Assembly (NCBI GenBank): GCA_011391635.1
Contig: JAABQD010000002.1
Span: 1-64,000 of the forward strand
DNA length: 64,000 bases
Direction: 5' to 3'
Source: Sulfurimonas sp.
GTDB taxonomy: Bacteria > Campylobacterota > Campylobacteria > Campylobacterales > Sulfurimonadaceae
Shown: in pieces, positions 19,307 through 28,192 of the stretch
How the letters are laid out: every line of letters starts with the position of its first letter
How positions within the stretch are numbered: position 1 is the first letter of the stretch
Program-made: the position numbers and the translations under genes
The notes under the pieces: generated by a model
What the model was told of the DNA's origin: nothing
What the model saw: only the letters and a program-made list of their open reading frames with translations
Database searches by the model: none

Positions 19307-20773
19307 ATGATTACATGGATGCAGAGACATAAAAAATATCTCATAATAACTATTTGGGTTTCAACTATTGCATTTGTCGGCGCTGGTTTTGTTGGATGGG
19401 GTCAGTACAGCTACGGAGACAAAGCAGGAGCTATTGCAAAAGTTGAAAATGTTGAGATAACACAAAGTCAGCTACAACAAACCTACTCTCGTCTTTATAG
19501 TCAATATAGCCAGGTGTTTCAAGGCAATTTTGATGAAGAAAAAGCAAAAACATTCGGATTGCAAAAACAAGCACTCCAACAACTGATAGACGAAGCTCTT
19601 ATCCTCAATCTTGCGGCATCGTATGATTTACAAATCAGTGACGCAGAACTTCTTGATGAACTCAAAACAGCAGAACAATTTTCAAAAGATGGTGTATTTG
19701 ACCCACAAATTTATAAGGCTGTACTTTCTCAAAACAATTTAGACATCAAAGAGTATGAAGCTGATATCAAAAGAAAATTATTAATTCAAAAAACTTTTAA
19801 ACTGCTACCAACAGAGGTAAATGAAAATGAGCTTTTAGCATTCAACACTCTTGTAAACATTGCAGATAAAATCAACTATCAGGTATTGAGCGATGAAGCA
19901 ATTAAAATTGACACAACAGATGCATCACTCAAACCTTTTTGGGAGAAAACACAACAAAATTATATGAGTGAAGTTACTTATGAAGTAAAATCAGTCAAAC
20001 AAAATAAAATCGTAGAACAGTATAACGAAGCAAAAATAGCTGAATATTACAATCAAAACAAAGCAATTATAAAAGATAAAGATGGGAAAATTCTTCCGCT
20101 TGAAGAAGCCAAAGATATCGTAATAGCTCAACTAAATGACAAAGCTACAAAAGATATGGCATTAAAAACATACATAAGTTATAAAAAAGGAAAACTAGAA
20201 GGAGATGTTGGCATTCAAAATGTAACGCTCTCAGACTCTAAAAATCCATACGATGCTGAAACTCTTGAAAAAATAAAAAAATTATCTCTTACATCTCCTT
20301 TCTTAAAGCCTGTATTTGTAAACGGCGACTACTATATTTTTGAACTTACAAAAATCAATCCTTCAAAAGTGAAATCTTTCGAAGAAGCAAAAGAGATGGT
20401 TTTACCTCTTTTTATTGCAGAGCAAAAAACAAATCAACTTTTAAATAAAGCAAAAGAGAGCTTGGCAAATTTTAAAGGAACAACGACAGAGTTTATTACA
20501 AGTGCTGATGGAGCAAAACTCAGTGGTCTCAACACAGAGGAAGCACAAGAATTTTTATCACAACTTTTTAATCAACAGAGTAAAAAAGGATATATTTCTC
20601 TAAAAAATGGAAAAATTGTTCTTTTTGATATTTTGGAACAAAAGTTGCTTAGTAATCAGAATGGTGATCAAAGCAACAGTGTTGCAAGATTAAAGAGTAC
20701 AATGTTTAGTAATGGATTTATCGATAACTTAAGAAACAAGTACAAAACAGAGACATTTATCCAAGGACTTTAA
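19307..20773 (+). CDS. PpiD/SurA-like membrane-anchored periplasmic foldase
   Basis: A 488-residue protein with a short cytoplasmic N-terminus, one transmembrane helix (YLIITIWVSTIAFVGAGFVGW) and a SurA_N-type chaperone domain (AKVENVEITQSQLQQTYSRL). A parvulin-like middle region and a C-terminal helical part follow, as in PpiD. I start at MITWMQRHKKY (19307); upstream codons to 19199 look non-coding. The parvulin active site is not obvious, so it may be a chaperone rather than an isomerase. It lies directly before ftsA (1-base gap), so it probably shares a transcript with the division genes. Confidence 0.8.
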   Translation: MITWMQRHKKYLIITIWVSTIAFVGAGFVGWGQYSYGDKAGAIAKVENVEITQSQLQQTYSRLYSQYSQVFQGNFDEEKAKTFGLQKQALQQLIDEALILNLAASYDLQISDAELLDELKTAEQFSKDGVFDPQIYKAVLSQNNLDIKEYEADIKRKLLIQKTFKLLPTEVNENELLAFNTLVNIADKINYQVLSDEAIKIDTTDASLKPFWEKTQQNYMSEVTYEVKSVKQNKIVEQYNEAKIAEYYNQNKAIIKDKDGKILPLEEAKDIVIAQLNDKATKDMALKTYISYKKGKLEGDVGIQNVTLSDSKNPYDAETLEKIKKLSLTSPFLKPVFVNGDYYIFELTKINPSKVKSFEEAKEMVLPLFIAEQKTNQLLNKAKESLANFKGTTTEFITSADGAKLSGLNTEEAQEFLSQLFNQQSKKGYISLKNGKIVLFDILEQKLLSNQNGDQSNSVARLKSTMFSNGFIDNLRNKYKTETFIQGL

Positions 20774-20774
20774 G

Positions 20775-22169
20775 TTGAGTAGAACTGTTTTAGCCATTGA
20801 TATTGGCTCAACAAAGATATGTGCAATAATTGCTCAAATTAATGATGATAACTCTATCCAGATAATTGGTGCTGGTGTAACTAAATCACAAGGACTAAGA
20901 AGAGGAAGCATCACAAATATAGAGCTTGCATCCAAATCTATAAAATTAGCAGTTTCCGACGCCAAAAGAGTTGCTGGAAGCGATATAAGAAGTGCGATTG
21001 TATCTATCTCTGGTGCATACACAAAAAGCTTAAACTCCAATGGTATAGTGAATATCCCAAATAAAGAGATAAGTTATAAAGAGATAGAGAAGGTCATGCA
21101 CACCTCTTTATATAATGCAAATATACCAAATGAGTATGAAATTCTTCATGCCCTCCCTTTTAACTTCAAGGTGGATGGTCAAGATTTTATAGAAGACCCT
21201 CTTGGTATGAATGCTTCACGACTTGAAGTTGAAACACATATTATTACAACACAAAAATCAAATCTTAACAACCTTAGAAAGGCTGTTCGTGGTGCAGGTA
21301 TTGAAGTAGAAAATGTTGTGCTTAATGGCTATGCATCTTCAATCGCAACACTCAATACGGATGAAAAAGAGCTTGGTGCGGCAGTGATAGATATGGGTGG
21401 CAACACTTGTAATATTATTATTCGTGCTGGTAACTCTATCAAATACAATGATTTTCTTGGTGTGGGTTCAAGCCATGTAACGAGTGATTTATCTATGGCA
21501 CTCCATACACCGCTCAATATCGCAGATTCTGTCAAACTCAATTATGGTTCTCTCTTGACACCTACAAATGATTTAATTGAACTTCCGATAATTGGTGATG
21601 AAAGCACGACGCATGAAGTCTCTTTAGAGGTTGTTCACAATGTAATCTTTGCAAGAGTTGAAGAGACGCTTATGATTTTAGCTCAGTTTATTGAAAATAG
21701 TGGACTAAAAGATCAAATCGGTGCAGGTGTCATTCTCACAGGTGGCTTTTCAAGAATGGAAGGTATCCGAGAATTAGCAGTTGCTACTTTTGGTTCGATT
21801 CCTGTGCGTATTGCTCGTCCAATCGAGATGGATGGTCTCTTTGAACACATGCGTGAGGCTGAGTATTCAACTGTGGTTGGACTTGTTATGTACAGTGCAT
21901 CTTACTACACACCATACGAAATTGATGTCAATAAAAGAGTGCGTCACTCAAATGAAACACCAACTGCTCATGTAAATGTTGATTTTAAAGTCTCAGAACC
22001 AGAGGCACCAATTCCAACTGCAAATACATCAGCATCTATGGCTATTCCATCCCCTGCGGAGGAACAAATACTTAGCAAAATGGTTACACTACCATCAAAA
22101 AAAGAGAAGAAGAGTGACGAAGCTGGAGCTTTTAGCAAATTTTGGAGCTGGGCAACCCAGTTATTTTAA
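20775..22169 (+). CDS. ftsA: Cell division protein FtsA
   Basis: Actin-like protein that tethers FtsZ to the membrane. The N-terminus VLAIDIGSTKICAIIA is the phosphate-1 motif, the SHS2 insert follows, AAVIDMGGNTCNIIIRAG is phosphate 2, and GVILTGGFSRMEGI is the adenosine motif. The C-terminal end KFWSWATQLF is an amphipathic membrane-targeting helix. The start is TTG (20775) with AAGGA eight bases upstream, one base after the ppiD-like stop. ftsZ follows 12 bases downstream. No dispersed-motif copy occurs in this gene or in ftsZ. Confidence 0.96.
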   Translation: MSRTVLAIDIGSTKICAIIAQINDDNSIQIIGAGVTKSQGLRRGSITNIELASKSIKLAVSDAKRVAGSDIRSAIVSISGAYTKSLNSNGIVNIPNKEISYKEIEKVMHTSLYNANIPNEYEILHALPFNFKVDGQDFIEDPLGMNASRLEVETHIITTQKSNLNNLRKAVRGAGIEVENVVLNGYASSIATLNTDEKELGAAVIDMGGNTCNIIIRAGNSIKYNDFLGVGSSHVTSDLSMALHTPLNIADSVKLNYGSLLTPTNDLIELPIIGDESTTHEVSLEVVHNVIFARVEETLMILAQFIENSGLKDQIGAGVILTGGFSRMEGIRELAVATFGSIPVRIARPIEMDGLFEHMREAEYSTVVGLVMYSASYYTPYEIDVNKRVRHSNETPTAHVNVDFKVSEPEAPIPTANTSASMAIPSPAEEQILSKMVTLPSKKEKKSDEAGAFSKFWSWATQLF

Positions 22170-22181
22170 GGAGTAAGAGAT

Positions 22182-23300
22182 ATGGAACCATTTTTAATTG
22201 AAGAAGCAAAAAGTGTAAACGGGGCAAGAATTATTGCTGTTGGTGTCGGGGGTGGCGGTGGAAATATGATCGGTCACATGATAAAAGAGGGTGTAACTGG
22301 TATAGAGATGATTCTCATCAATACGGATGCTCAAGTTTTATCAGAAACAGTAGCAGCAGGAAAAATTCAAATCGGCACAAAACTTACAAAAGGTCTTGGT
22401 GCTGGAATGAAGCCCTCAGTTGGGAAAGATTCTGCACTAGAGAGTTATGATGAAATTAAAAATGCGTTAAGTGGTGCTGATATTGTTTTTATCTCTGCTG
22501 GTCTTGGTGGTGGAACGGGTACAGGGGCTGCTCCAATCATTGCTCAAATTGCAAAAGAGGTAGGTGCTTTAACTATCTCAATTGTTACAAAACCTTTTAA
22601 ATTTGAAGGAAACAAAAGACTTAAACTTGCAGAAGCAGGACTTGAAGAACTTAAAAAAGAGAGCGATTCTATCGTTGTAATTCCAAATGACAAACTTCTT
22701 TCTATTATCGATAAAAAACTTGGACTCAAAGAGAGTTTCAAAATCGTTGACAGTGTTTTAGCACAAGCAGTGAGTGGTACATCAGGTGTGATTCTCTCAA
22801 GTGGAGAAAATGACATCAACCTTGACTTTGCTGACTTACAAACTGTTATGAGCCATAAGGGTATGGCACTTATGGGTGTAGGCGAATTTGAAGGTGAAAA
22901 TGCAGCATATGAAGCTATTAAAGCAGCTATCGAGTCTCCTCTGCTTGATAATATGTCTATTAATGGTGCAATGGGTGTGTTAGTACACTTTAAAATGCAC
23001 CCAGAATTTCCACTTATGGAAATTTCTGATGCTATGAATGTTGTCCATGAAAGTGCTCACGAAGATGCTGAAGTTATTTTTGGTACTTCAACAGATGAAA
23101 ATATTCCAGAAAATTATATTAAAATCACTATCGTAGCAACTGGATTTGAAAAAGAGGCAACAACAACGAATAATAAAAATTTCGTCAGCGAAACTCCAGC
23201 TGTTCAAAAAATTAAAATTCGTCCAAGACTCGTAGTAGGTGGCGATTATGACACAGATTACTTAGAAATCCCAGCATATATGAGACAACAACAAGACTAA
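22182..23300 (+). CDS. ftsZ: Cell division protein FtsZ
   Basis: Tubulin-like GTPase that forms the division ring. Visible are the N-terminal GVGGGGGNMIGHM, the tubulin signature GGGTGTGAAPIIA, the T7-loop region and the C-terminal conserved tail DYLEIPAYMRQQ that binds FtsA. Length 372 is normal. AAGGAG lies just before the ATG. It is last in the ppiD-ftsA-ftsZ unit and is followed by a hairpin. Confidence 0.98.
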   Translation: MEPFLIEEAKSVNGARIIAVGVGGGGGNMIGHMIKEGVTGIEMILINTDAQVLSETVAAGKIQIGTKLTKGLGAGMKPSVGKDSALESYDEIKNALSGADIVFISAGLGGGTGTGAAPIIAQIAKEVGALTISIVTKPFKFEGNKRLKLAEAGLEELKKESDSIVVIPNDKLLSIIDKKLGLKESFKIVDSVLAQAVSGTSGVILSSGENDINLDFADLQTVMSHKGMALMGVGEFEGENAAYEAIKAAIESPLLDNMSINGAMGVLVHFKMHPEFPLMEISDAMNVVHESAHEDAEVIFGTSTDENIPENYIKITIVATGFEKEATTTNNKNFVSETPAVQKIKIRPRLVVGGDYDTDYLEIPAYMRQQQD

Positions 23301-23309
23301 ATAAATTAT

Positions 23310-23336
23310 GAAGTCCAAAGCTTTGCTTGGGACTTC
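23310..23336. terminator. Hairpin after ftsZ
   Basis: GAAGTCC (23310-23316) pairs with GGACTTC (23330-23336), and inner AAGC/GCTT pair around a TTT loop with one mismatch between the stems. It starts 9 bases after the ftsZ stop, between convergent genes. There is no strong T-run. Confidence 0.55.
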
Positions 23337-23374
23337 CTGGCACTCCAACTCTCAAAAGACTCCAACTCTTCTAC

Positions 23375-24334
23375 CTAAAGCCAAACACCATTTTTGAGAT
23401 AATAATATATTGGGTATAAAGTAAGCAATAAAACATACAAAGAATTAAAAAGCAGTGCTACCTTGTATCTTCTCTCTATCTGACTCTTTGAAGCTTTTAA
23501 AAAGGCAACAATAACCCCTTGAAATGTACCAATAAAGAGCAATATATATAAAAAATAGCCAATATAATTGTACTCTTTTTGTAAAAAGCAAAAAGGACAG
23601 TGGTGTGTTGGAAGCTCATAAATATATGCCCCAAAAAATGCGATAAGAGTTATAAGTGAGATTATAAGAAACAGAACATTTAAAAGTGCAAAAATATATC
23701 TATATTTTAAAAAATAAAATAGAAGCAAAAATAAAAAAGTACCATAAAAAAGTACTAACAACATTGGTGTTGAAAGATGAAATATATTGGATAAATAACT
23801 ACCTGAAGAGCTTGAATAGATGACTCCACAACAATCGACCACTTTATGAATATCAATAGCATTAAACATAACGCCCTCAAGCAAAATCTCTGCTATTAAG
23901 AGTAAAAAAGCAACGAGGAACACTCCAAACTTCATTTTTGTATAGGGCTGTTCTTCCTCTTTCATATCTTCTCTATGAAGTACAAGCCAATAGGCAAAAA
24001 TATATAAATTCAAAATTTTTAAAATAAGAAGATATACTCCATAACTTGTGGCATCCACTACACCCGCAGCACACATTGCACCTGTTAGTAAAGCAGAAAT
24101 TTTATCGAGAGTAAAAATAAAAAATAAAAAGAGAGGTACTTTAATCATAAAAATATATTTGATAATCGTAGCAGCAAGAAAGCTCTGTTTCTCAAGCTTG
24201 TATTGAACTTGGCATGTGGAACTTCTATCCCACTTTAAAAATATTTGTAAACTCAGATAAAAAGCAATTATCGCAAAAAATAGGAAAAGTGCATTTAAAA
24301 TAAAAAGCGTCAGTACCTCTGGTGAGAGCATCAT
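23375..24334 (-). CDS. Polytopic membrane protein of the NosL/ABC cluster
   Basis: 319 residues with about eight hydrophobic segments. Cysteine pairs VVDCCGVIY and HHCPFCFLQKEYNYIGY near membrane borders suggest metal or thiol chemistry at the outer face, but I do not recognise the family. It overlaps the ABC ATPase gene by 4 bases (24331-24334) and is the last gene of the operon, so it is probably part of the same export or maturation system. The dispersed motif at 24211 encodes STCQ near the N-terminus. Confidence 0.75.
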   Translation of the reverse strand: MMLSPEVLTLFILNALFLFFAIIAFYLSLQIFLKWDRSSTCQVQYKLEKQSFLAATIIKYIFMIKVPLFLFFIFTLDKISALLTGAMCAAGVVDATSYGVYLLILKILNLYIFAYWLVLHREDMKEEEQPYTKMKFGVFLVAFLLLIAEILLEGVMFNAIDIHKVVDCCGVIYSSSSGSYLSNIFHLSTPMLLVLFYGTFLFLLLFYFLKYRYIFALLNVLFLIISLITLIAFFGAYIYELPTHHCPFCFLQKEYNYIGYFLYILLFIGTFQGVIVAFLKASKSQIERRYKVALLFNSLYVLLLTLYPIYYYLKNGVWL

Positions 24335-25002
24335 AACTGAAGTGTTCCATTATGCATCGCTATCTCACGCGTAACAAAATCAAGGTTAAAAAAAAGTGGG
24401 TCATGCGTAGCAATAATGATAGTTTTGTTCAAAGATTTCAATTCTCTGAGTATCTCTATAAAACTCAAAGAGAGTTTTTCATCGAGATTTGCAGTTGGCT
24501 CATCCGCTAAAATAATTTTAGGATTATTCACATTTGCTCTAGCAATAGCAACGCGTTGTTGTTCTCCACCTGAGAGATTTTTTACAAGCGTATCAGCTTT
24601 GTGTGTGATATGAAATATCTCCATAACCTCTGAGAGTTTTTTTTGAGCATCTTTGGCATGTGGATTGAGTGGAACAAGAGGAAGCAGAATATTTTCTCGA
24701 ACACTCAGTGAAGGAATGAGATTATATTTTTGAAATATAAAACCTATGCTATCGCGTCTAAATATAGAAGCAAAATTATCCGAGAGTTTAGAGACCTTTT
24801 TGCCATCGACCACCACTTCGCCACTCGTGGGTTTACTAAGGGCTGCTATAAGCGAGAGGATAGTGCTTTTGCCACTTCCACTCGCACCTTTAAGCACAAC
24901 AACCTCACCCTCTTTTACAGTTAGGCTAACATCATCTAAGGCTCTTACTTCATCCACTTTACTTAATGCATACAATTTTGTAATATTTTTTAATTCTATC
25001 AT
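24331..25002 (-). CDS. ABC transporter ATP-binding protein, LolD/MacB type
   Basis: 223-residue ATPase with Walker A GASGSGKST, Q-loop FIFQKYNLIP, signature LSGGEQQRVAIARA, Walker B IILADEPTANLD and H-loop ATHDP. LolD/MacB-type ATPases pair with FtsX-like permeases, and such a permease lies in the same operon at 26063-27247. The dispersed motif at 24655 encodes PHAKD. Confidence 0.93.
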   Translation of the reverse strand: MIELKNITKLYALSKVDEVRALDDVSLTVKEGEVVVLKGASGSGKSTILSLIAALSKPTSGEVVVDGKKVSKLSDNFASIFRRDSIGFIFQKYNLIPSLSVRENILLPLVPLNPHAKDAQKKLSEVMEIFHITHKADTLVKNLSGGEQQRVAIARANVNNPKIILADEPTANLDEKLSLSFIEILRELKSLNKTIIIATHDPLFFNLDFVTREIAMHNGTLQL

Positions 25003-25003
25003 T

Positions 25004-26005
25004 TCAGATTTTTAAATCTACCTCTTGCATCGTTCCCACTCCACCACTCTCTTTAAGATATACACCACTCTCTTTGAGCTGACCTTGCATATTTTGTGTG
25101 CTGTCATTAAGGGTAAATTGTGTATTTACATTTCCAAGATAAATCGCACCTACATTTTTCTCTTTTAAGGTATAGAGATTCTCAACACCTTCATCATCTT
25201 TGGTCCAAAGAACTAAGCTATTAAAAATAGAATCATTCTCATCTATCCAATTATTTTTATCACTATCATATGCAGCTAACTCTTTGAAGCCATTGCCTTT
25301 TGTTGGTCCAAAAAGCTCACTTCCGTTATTAATTTTTCTATCATTGTTTTTATCAAGTGCCAAGAAACCGCTTCCACTCCCTACGAATGAGAAAGTATCA
25401 CTTTTGCCATCAAGGTCTAAATCAAATTTATGTTTGACATCACTTATTGTTACTGTATCTGCTCCAAAATTGAGAACCAAGGGGTCAATCAAAGCATCTC
25501 CCGCTTTAAAACTTACACTCTCATGCACTTCTGAATGATTTCGCATACTGACAGCCACAGCAAAATCCATAGTTCTGCCATCCTCTGTTTTCACATTCCC
25601 CTGTGCTGAAAAATCTAAACTCTCGTCATGCACTTCATGGTGTTCATAACTATAATTCACTCCCCACCCTACTCTTTGAGGTTGTTCTGATGGTTCAGCT
25701 TGGAGTTTTTTAAACATAGACATATCTATTTTTTTACCCGTCAAAATCTCTAATGCACGAAGAATTCGCATCAATTTTGGATCAAGAGATATCTCATCAC
25801 CCATCTCATCTGTCAATTTCCCCGCCTGTTTACTCTGATTGAGAGATTGAAAAGTATTACTCAGCTCTAAGCGATCTCCGGGGCGTCTGAACCTCTCTGG
25901 AGCCTCAGCTTCTGAGTCCCATTTCTCAAGTTTTTCCGCCTCATACACCTCACTCGTTTTTTGATGAGAAGCATAAAGCGATACATTCGATTGTTCTATT
26001 TTCAT
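25004..26005 (-). CDS. Conserved protein with calcium-binding-like loops
   Basis: 333 residues with no signal peptide and no membrane segment. The second half contains three Asp/Asn-rich loops, DLDLDGKSDTF, DKNNDRKINNG and DSDKNNWIDENDS, that look like EF-hand or dockerin calcium loops. The N-terminus (MKIEQSNVSLYASHQK) is of a kind seen in uncharacterised proteins of aquatic proteobacteria. It has its own strong AGGAGG ribosome site and ends 1 base before the ATPase start. It sits inside an otherwise contiguous ABC operon and separates permease from ATPase. Function is unknown. Confidence 0.8.
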   Translation of the reverse strand: MKIEQSNVSLYASHQKTSEVYEAEKLEKWDSEAEAPERFRRPGDRLELSNTFQSLNQSKQAGKLTDEMGDEISLDPKLMRILRALEILTGKKIDMSMFKKLQAEPSEQPQRVGWGVNYSYEHHEVHDESLDFSAQGNVKTEDGRTMDFAVAVSMRNHSEVHESVSFKAGDALIDPLVLNFGADTVTISDVKHKFDLDLDGKSDTFSFVGSGSGFLALDKNNDRKINNGSELFGPTKGNGFKELAAYDSDKNNWIDENDSIFNSLVLWTKDDEGVENLYTLKEKNVGAIYLGNVNTQFTLNDSTQNMQGQLKESGVYLKESGGVGTMQEVDLKI

Positions 26006-26062
26006 AACATCCTCCTTGATTTTCTATGCATAGCATATCGACAAATAAAGTGAACTATAAAC

Positions 26063-27247
26063 TTATCGCATCACTTCATCAGCATCAAGAGTGGCAATTC
26101 TCCATGATGGAATAAGTGTCGCAGCAATATAGATAGGAACACTCAAAAAAAATACTAAAAAAAGTGTTTGCACATCCAGTACAAATGGGAGTTCAAAAGA
26201 TGGCTTGAGCTCTGAATATCCTATGAAAATATCTCGTAAAAGTGGTGCTTGGAATATATAAACAAATGCCATCGCCAACCCTACTCCGATGCTATAAGAA
26301 AAAAATGAGATAAGAAATGACTCATAAAATTTCTCTACTAAAATATCATCAACTCTCCAGCCTAGAGCTTTTAATATACCAACTTCTCGTTTTTCTTCAC
26401 TACTTAAGCCACTCACTTTATCATAAATGATGATAAAAAATGTAAAAAGCGAAATCACAAAGAGTGCTAAAAAGAGACCACTTTTATAGTTGAAAATATT
26501 TTGATAACTCACTTTTAAATCATTTTTTGTGATGATTCTGCTCTCAGGATAGAGCAGTTTTAGTTTTGCAAGAACAGTAGCGACCTCATTTGGATTTGCA
26601 ACCTTTACTACTATATCTGTTGCACTCGATTCTGGCATGTGGAAAATTTCTCTGGCTGTCTCTTTGGACATCACAATCATATCATTGGATTCAAGATTCG
26701 TATCCGCATCAAAAACTCCTGCAATAGAGACTTTTTTGAGTGTTCCATCACTTTTTATAAAATTAAAATACTCTTTATAATAACTCTTTTGCATACTTTT
26801 TTGCACACCACTTCCAATCACCATCGAAGGATTTTTTGCATCGTCAAGTTCATAGGTATCAACAATTTTTGAAAGAGAGTTTTTATATTGGTTTTCAAAT
26901 CTCTCCACTCCGACAATGGAAAAATAGACCCCAATATTTTCAAAATAGTAATATCCCCACACCCTTGCATTGGCATCGCTTACGCCTTCAATCGCAAGGA
27001 TTTTATCTACTTCTGCCACATTAATATCATCGTGTCTCTGAGCTTTTGTTTTTTGGATGAGTATCTCTGGGAGTGAATCAAGCGTGCTGTTTAGCTCATA
27101 TTTGATGGAATTTGTAATAAAAAAAACAGAAGTAAGCAAAAAGGTGAGGAGTACAAAAACCACCGCTATAAAAAGACTTTTATACTTTTGTCTAAGGATT
27201 GCATTGATTGCAAATTCTATAAAATAGATGTTTATTTTACTTTTCAT
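26063..27247 (-). CDS. FtsX/MacB-like ABC permease
   Basis: 394-residue permease with the FtsX topology: one N-terminal transmembrane helix, a large periplasmic domain (about residues 50-260) and three C-terminal helices. The coupling stretch EEKREVGILKALGWRVDDIL before the second helix is typical of MacB/LolC-type permeases. It overlaps the small upstream gene by 11 bases. With the ATPase at 24331 it should form a complex that moves a substrate at the periplasmic face. The dispersed motif at 26634 encodes FHMPES. Confidence 0.9.
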   Translation of the reverse strand: MKSKINIYFIEFAINAILRQKYKSLFIAVVFVLLTFLLTSVFFITNSIKYELNSTLDSLPEILIQKTKAQRHDDINVAEVDKILAIEGVSDANARVWGYYYFENIGVYFSIVGVERFENQYKNSLSKIVDTYELDDAKNPSMVIGSGVQKSMQKSYYKEYFNFIKSDGTLKKVSIAGVFDADTNLESNDMIVMSKETAREIFHMPESSATDIVVKVANPNEVATVLAKLKLLYPESRIITKNDLKVSYQNIFNYKSGLFLALFVISLFTFFIIIYDKVSGLSSEEKREVGILKALGWRVDDILVEKFYESFLISFFSYSIGVGLAMAFVYIFQAPLLRDIFIGYSELKPSFELPFVLDVQTLFLVFFLSVPIYIAATLIPSWRIATLDADEVMR

Positions 27248-27533
27248 TATTTGTATTCGCGTGAGAAATAGTATAGGTTGCTATTGCATACTCTCGCAAA
27301 CTTCCATCCTCTTTGTAGATTGAAGAAACATCACTCAAACTTCTGTGTCTCAAAGAGGGATTTTCATTGGAGAGTGCCAAGTCAGGAAGTCCAGAGAGTT
27401 GCACAAAAGCTCTTTTTTTTTCAAGCTCCTCATGAGTCATGCTTTTTGTTATTTGCAAATAGGCTATCTCTATACCCAATAAAAAAAAGAGTCCCAAAGA
27501 GAGAAAAAAGAGAGTGAAACTTTTTTTATTCAT
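27237..27533 (-). CDS. Small membrane-anchored protein of the NosL/ABC cluster
   Basis: 98 residues with one N-terminal transmembrane helix (FTLFFLSLGLFFLLGIEIAYL) and a polar periplasmic tail. The family was not recognised. It overlaps NosL by 8 bases and the permease by 11, so it is surely co-translated with them and probably a subunit of the same complex. Confidence 0.75.
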   Translation of the reverse strand: MNKKSFTLFFLSLGLFFLLGIEIAYLQITKSMTHEELEKKRAFVQLSGLPDLALSNENPSLRHRSLSDVSSIYKEDGSLREYAIATYTISHANTNNEK

Positions 27534-28182
27534 CTAGTTTTTCTATCTCTTGGGCTGTAATTTCTTTAAACTGCACAATTTGTTTTGCTTGGTGGTCTGC
27601 ATAAAAACTTTTTGCATCACTCTCTTTTTCAAAAGGTATCAGCTCCGCCCCCATAGGACCATAGATATCACTCCCTAAAACAAAATAGGCTTTTTGTGCA
27701 TCAATCGCTTTTTGAGAGTAATAATCCGTTACCAATATTTTTTCTATGTTTTGCTTGTTTTGAAAATAATACTTCATCATATCTTTGACACCATCAAAGG
27801 AGAAGTGCATCTGTTTGTAAAAAATTTGAGTCGCCCATTTTGGATATTTATAGACAAACATACCACAAATAGGGCATTTCTCATCTTTATTTACTTCTAT
27901 TTTTTCCTCTGTTTCCACATGCCAAGATACTCTTTTTACTTCCCAAAGATAGGCGATAAGAGCCTCAAAATGCTCCTCTTTGAGAGGTTTACATACATTA
28001 TCATCTTTGATAGATTTTTTGAGTGCCTCTACCGTCGCATAACTTTGTAAATCCAATGTTTGCTGACACATTTTTTCATACACATTTTTCCCAACCTGAT
28101 ACACCTTTTTTTCTTCAGCTCCAAGAGGCAGAGAAAAAAGAGCAGTAAGAAGCAAAAGAGAAACGCCTGTTTTTAAAAACAT
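27526..28182 (-). CDS. NosL-family copper chaperone-like protein
   Basis: 218 residues. A signal peptide (LLLLTALFSLPLGA) is followed by about 70 residues shaped like a cytochrome c domain without a haem motif, then a NosL domain with metal-binding CPICGMFV and conserved HFSFDGVKDMMKYY and SDIYGPMGAELIPF. NosL binds Cu(I) and helps mature nitrous oxide reductase; other homologues serve other copper proteins. No nosZ is in the window, so the client is unknown. First gene of the operon ending at 23375. The dispersed motif lies at 27915 (encoding WHVE). Confidence 0.88.
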   Translation of the reverse strand: MFLKTGVSLLLLTALFSLPLGAEEKKVYQVGKNVYEKMCQQTLDLQSYATVEALKKSIKDDNVCKPLKEEHFEALIAYLWEVKRVSWHVETEEKIEVNKDEKCPICGMFVYKYPKWATQIFYKQMHFSFDGVKDMMKYYFQNKQNIEKILVTDYYSQKAIDAQKAYFVLGSDIYGPMGAELIPFEKESDAKSFYADHQAKQIVQFKEITAQEIEKLDE

Positions 28183-28192
28183 CCAATACCCT

